From: Galdieria sulphuraria
Taxonomy: Eukaryota > Rhodophyta > Bangiophyceae > Galdieriales > Galdieriaceae
DNA length: 64,000 nucleotides
Direction: 5' to 3'
NCBI RefSeq assembly: GCF_000341285.1
Contig: NW_005178451.1
Coordinates: 112,344-176,343 of the forward strand
The position numbers and the translations under genes were made by a program. The notes under the pieces are model-generated. The model was not told where the DNA came from. It saw only the letters and a program-made list of their open reading frames with translations, and did no database searches. This document shows positions 61,145-64,000 of this stretch, piece after piece. Positions within the stretch are counted from its first letter, which is position 1. Each line of letters starts with the position of its first letter.

Positions 61145-63255
61145 CTATTGCCAACTCAAGAAACTGTTACGGATTCTATCAAGTAAATCTAATCCAAAAT
61201 CCCAAAAAGTAGGATTGTGAGAAACACCAAATGCTCTTTCAAGTCCATTCAATATTTCTTCGTCAATCAGCATTTCCATATCTCTTTCACAAAGAATAAC
61301 AAGTTCACAGTTATCAGGTACTTTGAAAGAATCATTTCCAATAAACATTCCACTGGAGTAACAACGACTCTGATTACCCAACTCATTAGAAACATTCAAT
61401 GATAACTTTGTACTAACGATAATAAGCATACAATGATGATAATCCATTGCACTGGATAAGACTTGATCATAAACAGGATCTAAAAATTTCTTGGCTTCAT
61501 CTATAATATCTGACAAGCCAATTCCTTCCGACCTCCAACGTCCTTTACATGCAACTCCAACAGTAAGAACTTTGGGTTCCACAGGAGATTGTAATTTGAA
61601 TATAATATCAGGACTATGAGAAGTAGCGTCCAAAGGAATGTAAATAGTCTCTAAATAAAGTGTCTCTCGAATAATCTTATTCCATTCAGTATTGGCAAAA
61701 GTTCTTCGACTCTTGTTCGATTCACTTCTTGTTTCTCTAGAACTAACAACAGACTTGATATAGTGAATAGGTGATATTGTACTGATTGGAAGTTTCATTT
61801 GTTTCCATATCGGAGACAATTGACACAACAATCCCTCAACTCATTTCGATTCTTTGAAGACAACATCAAAACTAGTCGTAAAGCAACAATTCCTTCAAAT
61901 ACACGACACTTTGAATAGAAGAAACAATCTACTGGTTCGACATCAAGTGATTCGAGAAGTATGTTTTCCAAAGAAGATATGGAAGGGTCCCTCTTGAAGA
62001 TTCCAACAAATACTTTTGGAATCAGGACTTGAAAAGTATTCTCGTCAATAGGATATCGATATAATCCCATTTCAGTGACTGCATCATATAAAAAGGACTC
62101 CGAGGTCAATATATCATCTACTTGAAACGGTATACGAAAAAGTGCCATCATCAAAAGTAAATCAAAAACACTTTTTCTATCTTCGTCCAAATTCAATATT
62201 CGTTCCACAAATGGTTCAGCACAAATTATTCGGAAATCATAGTCATTCATACACGTCAAACATTCTTCTTTCGATATGAAAGGCTGATTTCTTGCTATTA
62301 TATAATTCAAAAGCATATTCACTGCACGAGTCAACAAACCAGGAACTCCACCTGTACATTCCAATAATGAGTCTGCCAATTCATTTACTGAAAATGAAGA
62401 ACTACATAAGACATTACAAACTGGAACTTGAGTAGGTGTCTTTAGAAGACTCTTTTCAAGGAATTCAACGATACTGGAAGCGTCCAAAGGTGATAAAGAA
62501 ATAAAATGTAGTATAACTCTCGATAGCCCAAAAGCCACATCATTCTTAATACTTAAACCCTTGCTTTTCCCAACAACAATAAAAAACAAGTCGGGTTCTT
62601 CGCACAAATGACTAATGATACCGAAAAAGTCATTGTAAGGTCGAACCACACCTTTGTCATTCTTCTCCAGTTCAAAAAAAGTTCCCTTTGTATCAAACAC
62701 ACCAACTTCATCAAATGCCAACAAAAGATATTGATCAGAAGGAATGTCTAAGATTGAACGGATTTTCTGAACCAAAGCATCACTCCTAAGTTTCAGTTCC
62801 TTGAAACATTCGTCCGGGTCTGGTTGCGGAAGACCTGATTGCAAAAAAGCAGCCTTTACTAACAAATAGTAGACTGCCCACTTTAGGTTGCGTTCTTTCG
62901 GTTCTGTGGGCTCCAACTTCCTCAAATCCACAAAGAGCAACGAAGCCCTTTTCAGCTTCTCCAAAAAGGTTCTTCTCAAAGGGTCTGAAGCAAAATTCGA
63001 CAGAAAAGTTTCACCAAACCTTTGCACCAACTCCAAATAGGTTCGGGCAAAGGTCGTTTTGCCTGAGCCAAAGAGATGAGGGGCAAATGGTATCGTCAAG
63101 CGATAGTTGCAACTACTTGTTACACCCCTGAGTTGCTTTCGGCCTTTATGAAGATAATACAATTCTTCTGTCACAAAAAAAACATCCCTTTCACGATCTA
63201 CCACAACAGACTCAAAGTTGTCCACAGCTTTCCACTTTTCATCCAAACTCGCCAT
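61145..63255 (-). pseudogene. Archaeal-type P-loop ATPase, tandem paralogue with a frame break
   Basis: The N-terminal part (ATG at 63255, stop at 61795) carries the same HLFGSGKT P-loop, YLLLAFDEVGV Walker B and TGGVPGLLTRAV lid as the intact copy. The C-terminal part continues in another frame from about 61831 to 61145 with SPDIIFKL and VGVACKGRW. Aligned to the intact copy, the shift falls near 61815-61835 and amounts to one base. No GT-AG intron of usual size fits there. It is either a young pseudogene, a sequencing error at a TTGTTG repeat, or programmed frameshifting. Outside the break the reading frames are clean. Confidence 0.75.
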
Positions 63256-64000
63256 CGCCAAAGAGAAATTAAACAACCTTCAGTTTATTTCGGAGTACAA
63301 ATATAAACAAATGAACGATTGACTGTTTGTCGGTCACAACAACAACAAGGAAAACAGTAAAGGATACCAATCCAACTTCTTCTCTTTATCAACTGACGAC
63401 TATGTCATACCCTTTATGGCTTGGACTGAGATGACTACAACTATGGCAAGAACGATCAATATGGCTTTTTCAACTATCGATATTCTTATTCTCGTATGCT
63501 AATATAATGACAACTCTCATAGGGTACAAGAAGGATCGGAAGAAAGCCAATGTTTATTTCACAAGTTTTTTATGCTCTTTGAGAGTATAAAGCTATTAAA
63601 CATGGCCCATTCTCACATAGATAAGAAAGTTTCTTTCAGAATTTTCGAGAGTAGTCAAGAGAGTTCCGAGCAATATAGATTGTTCATGAAGAATTTGTTC
63701 CATAGACGTCTCTCTCTAGATTTTTCTGTATTTTATGGAACAGTTTTTACGTCACTTTTGCTTCATTTCGAAACACGGAACTAGAGTATGAACCAAGTCA
63801 TTCTCTTGTGTAGTCTATTCAAAAGCTCCAGTTGAAATATATTATTTAGTAGAAATGCAGAAACTCACAAGCACAGCACTGCTTTATTCTCAGCAATCAT
63901 CAAATTCCTTTCTTACGATATCATGACAAACGTGCAAAGAAGGATCCAAAATATCTCGTGGTGTTATCAAAACTCAGAAACAACATGACTCACACGACGA
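63256..64000. other. Right-end region with one weak plus-strand ORF
   Basis: A plus frame with an ATG at 63572 and stop at 63784 (70 aa) extends upstream in frame to an acceptor-like CTCATAG at about 63522, so it could be a last exon. Its sequence (HIDKKVSFRIFESSQESSEQ) has no recognised domain. I see no other gene before the window edge. Confidence 0.3.

Noticed and set aside
1-64000. CRISPR arrays, insertion sequences, rRNA or plasmid features
   Set aside because: No regularly spaced direct repeats, transposase or rRNA signatures were seen; intron-bearing eukaryotic genes make a prokaryotic replicon implausible.

Overview
The window looks like nuclear DNA of a cyanidialean red alga, most likely Galdieria or a close relative. 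The base composition is AT-rich. Genes are tightly packed on both strands, most spliced genes carry one to seven GT-AG introns of only about 35-72 bp, and the gene set is eukaryotic: Rab geranylgeranyltransferase beta, UPF3, a crooked-neck/CLF1 splicing factor, PPIL3, MDM35/TRIAP1 and a Polycomb-type RING protein. Several genes of prokaryotic type sit among them: ArsB, ArsM, a bacterial-like O-methyltransferase, a secreted beta-helix protein and a pair of archaeal-type P-loop ATPases. From background knowledge, a large archaeal-ATPase family, arsenic genes and many sugar transporters are typical of Galdieria. The species call is an inference. Exon joins were made by hand from splice consensus, reading frame and family similarity.

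Layout. 0-9.6 kb: a partial plastid-type PDZ protein, an unknown 579-aa protein, a coiled-coil protein, PPIL3 back to back with UPF3, tRNA-Leu(UAA), an unknown helical protein with a presequence-like N-terminus, and dephospho-CoA kinase. 9.6-15 kb: an MFS sugar transporter, a Polycomb-group RING protein, a secreted beta-helix protein and tRNA-Asn(GUU). 16-28 kb: asparagine synthetase, a leucine-zipper/membrane protein, a BAR-like coiled-coil protein, a CorA/MRS2-like protein, selenium-binding protein back to back with MDM35/TRIAP1, and CLF1. 28-38 kb: a surface/secreted set (one membrane glycoprotein, one small Tyr-rich secreted protein, two divergent paralogues of a new Cys-rich secreted family), interrupted by a stomatin-like protein and a HAK/KUP potassium transporter.

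39-54 kb: a tail-anchored ARM protein; a full-length P3A-type ATPase fold that has lost every catalytic motif; the arsenite permease ArsB 34 bp behind it; an AGXT-like aminotransferase; RABGGTB; an O-methyltransferase; a signal-peptide membrane protein; the arsenite methyltransferase ArsM; and a decayed sugar-transporter 3' end. 54-58.4 kb has no complete gene that I can model, but coding-like pieces on the minus strand suggest a broken or intron-rich gene. 58.4-63.3 kb holds two tandem archaeal-type ATPases, the upstream one frameshifted.

Functional themes are arsenic handling (ArsB efflux, ArsM methylation), solute and ion transport (sugar, K+, a probable Mg2+/metal channel, a degenerate H+-pump fold), the cell surface, and general housekeeping. 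The most unusual item is the catalytically dead P-type ATPase at 40343-43327.
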